From assembly GCA_025350445.1 (NCBI GenBank), contig JANXXV010000583.1, positions 1-5,801 on the forward strand: 5,801 nt of DNA. Direction: 5' to 3'. Position numbers and translations under genes: made by a program. Position 1 is the stretch's first letter. Every line of letters starts with the position of its first letter. Positions 5,701 to 5,801 of the stretch are shown here, one piece after another. The DNA comes from Bryobacteraceae bacterium (GTDB taxonomy: Bacteria > Acidobacteriota > Terriglobia > Bryobacterales > Bryobacteraceae). The notes under the pieces are model-generated. The model saw only the letters and a program-made list of their open reading frames with translations. It did no database searches and was not told where the DNA came from.

Positions 5701-5801
5701 ATGAACGCTATCCTGCGCTCCACCTCTCTTATCCTCGGGTCCTGTCTGATCTGCTCCACTTCCTTCGCCCAAGTCGCCATATCGGCGCGCTCCGGCATGG
5801 T
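5701..5801 (+). CDS. Secreted protein, N-terminal fragment, C-terminus cut by window edge
   Basis: The first 33 codons encode a typical signal peptide: a short start with one Arg (MNAILR), a hydrophobic core (SLILGSCLICS) and a plausible signal peptidase I site after Ala23 (TSFA|QVA). Cys15 in LGSC is a weaker lipoprotein-type alternative. The ATG is supported by GGGAG nine bases upstream and a TATACT box. The start of the mature part (QVAISARSGMV) recalls the opening of secreted FecR-domain proteins of acidobacteria, but this is memory-based and too short to assign. It is transcribed away from the other genes of the window. Confidence 0.7.
   Translation, partial: MNAILRSTSLILGSCLICSTSFAQVAISARSGM

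Overview
The window looks like a piece of a GC-rich, Gram-negative soil-type chromosome. The RND pump subfamily, the style of the ribbon-helix-helix/PIN toxin-antitoxin pair and the TATACT-type -10 boxes suggest an acidobacterium, perhaps near Solibacter/Bryobacter. That assignment is from memory of such proteins, not from a search.

Left two thirds (1-4163, minus strand): a drug-efflux-type operon. An extended -10 promoter (about 4155-4163) faces a complete 1110-residue RND inner-membrane permease (767-4099). Four bases after it begins a periplasmic adaptor (membrane fusion protein) that runs off the left edge (1-762). Together they would form the inner-membrane and periplasmic parts of a tripartite pump; an outer-membrane channel gene, if present, lies outside. 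The leader of the permease mRNA is dense with signals: a 14-bp perfect palindrome at the predicted transcription start, a good Shine-Dalgarno placed for an 8-codon TTG mini-ORF instead of for the permease, and a GC hairpin just before the permease ATG.

Middle (4164-5335, minus strand): about 270 bp with no recognisable gene, a possible 49-codon small membrane protein (4431-4580), and a type II toxin-antitoxin pair. The toxin is a VapC-like PIN-domain RNase (4628-5053, GTG start) and its start overlaps the end of a ribbon-helix-helix antitoxin frame (5043-5318). A perfect 17-bp palindrome, presumably the autoregulatory operator, abuts the antitoxin. The antitoxin frame has no usable ATG, GTG or TTG start where its N-terminal beta strand must begin, so the antitoxin may have lost its start while the toxin frame stays intact. 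This is the most noteworthy observation in the window.

Right end (5336-5801): about 340 bp of gene-poor DNA with two strong inverted repeats, then a plus-strand promoter and ribosome site leading into the first 33 codons of a secreted protein that is cut by the window edge.

No RNA genes, CRISPR arrays, insertion sequences or phage genes were seen. I found no convincing evidence of a wholly new system; the points worth following are the start-less antitoxin, the efflux-operon leader and the unusual features of the permease.
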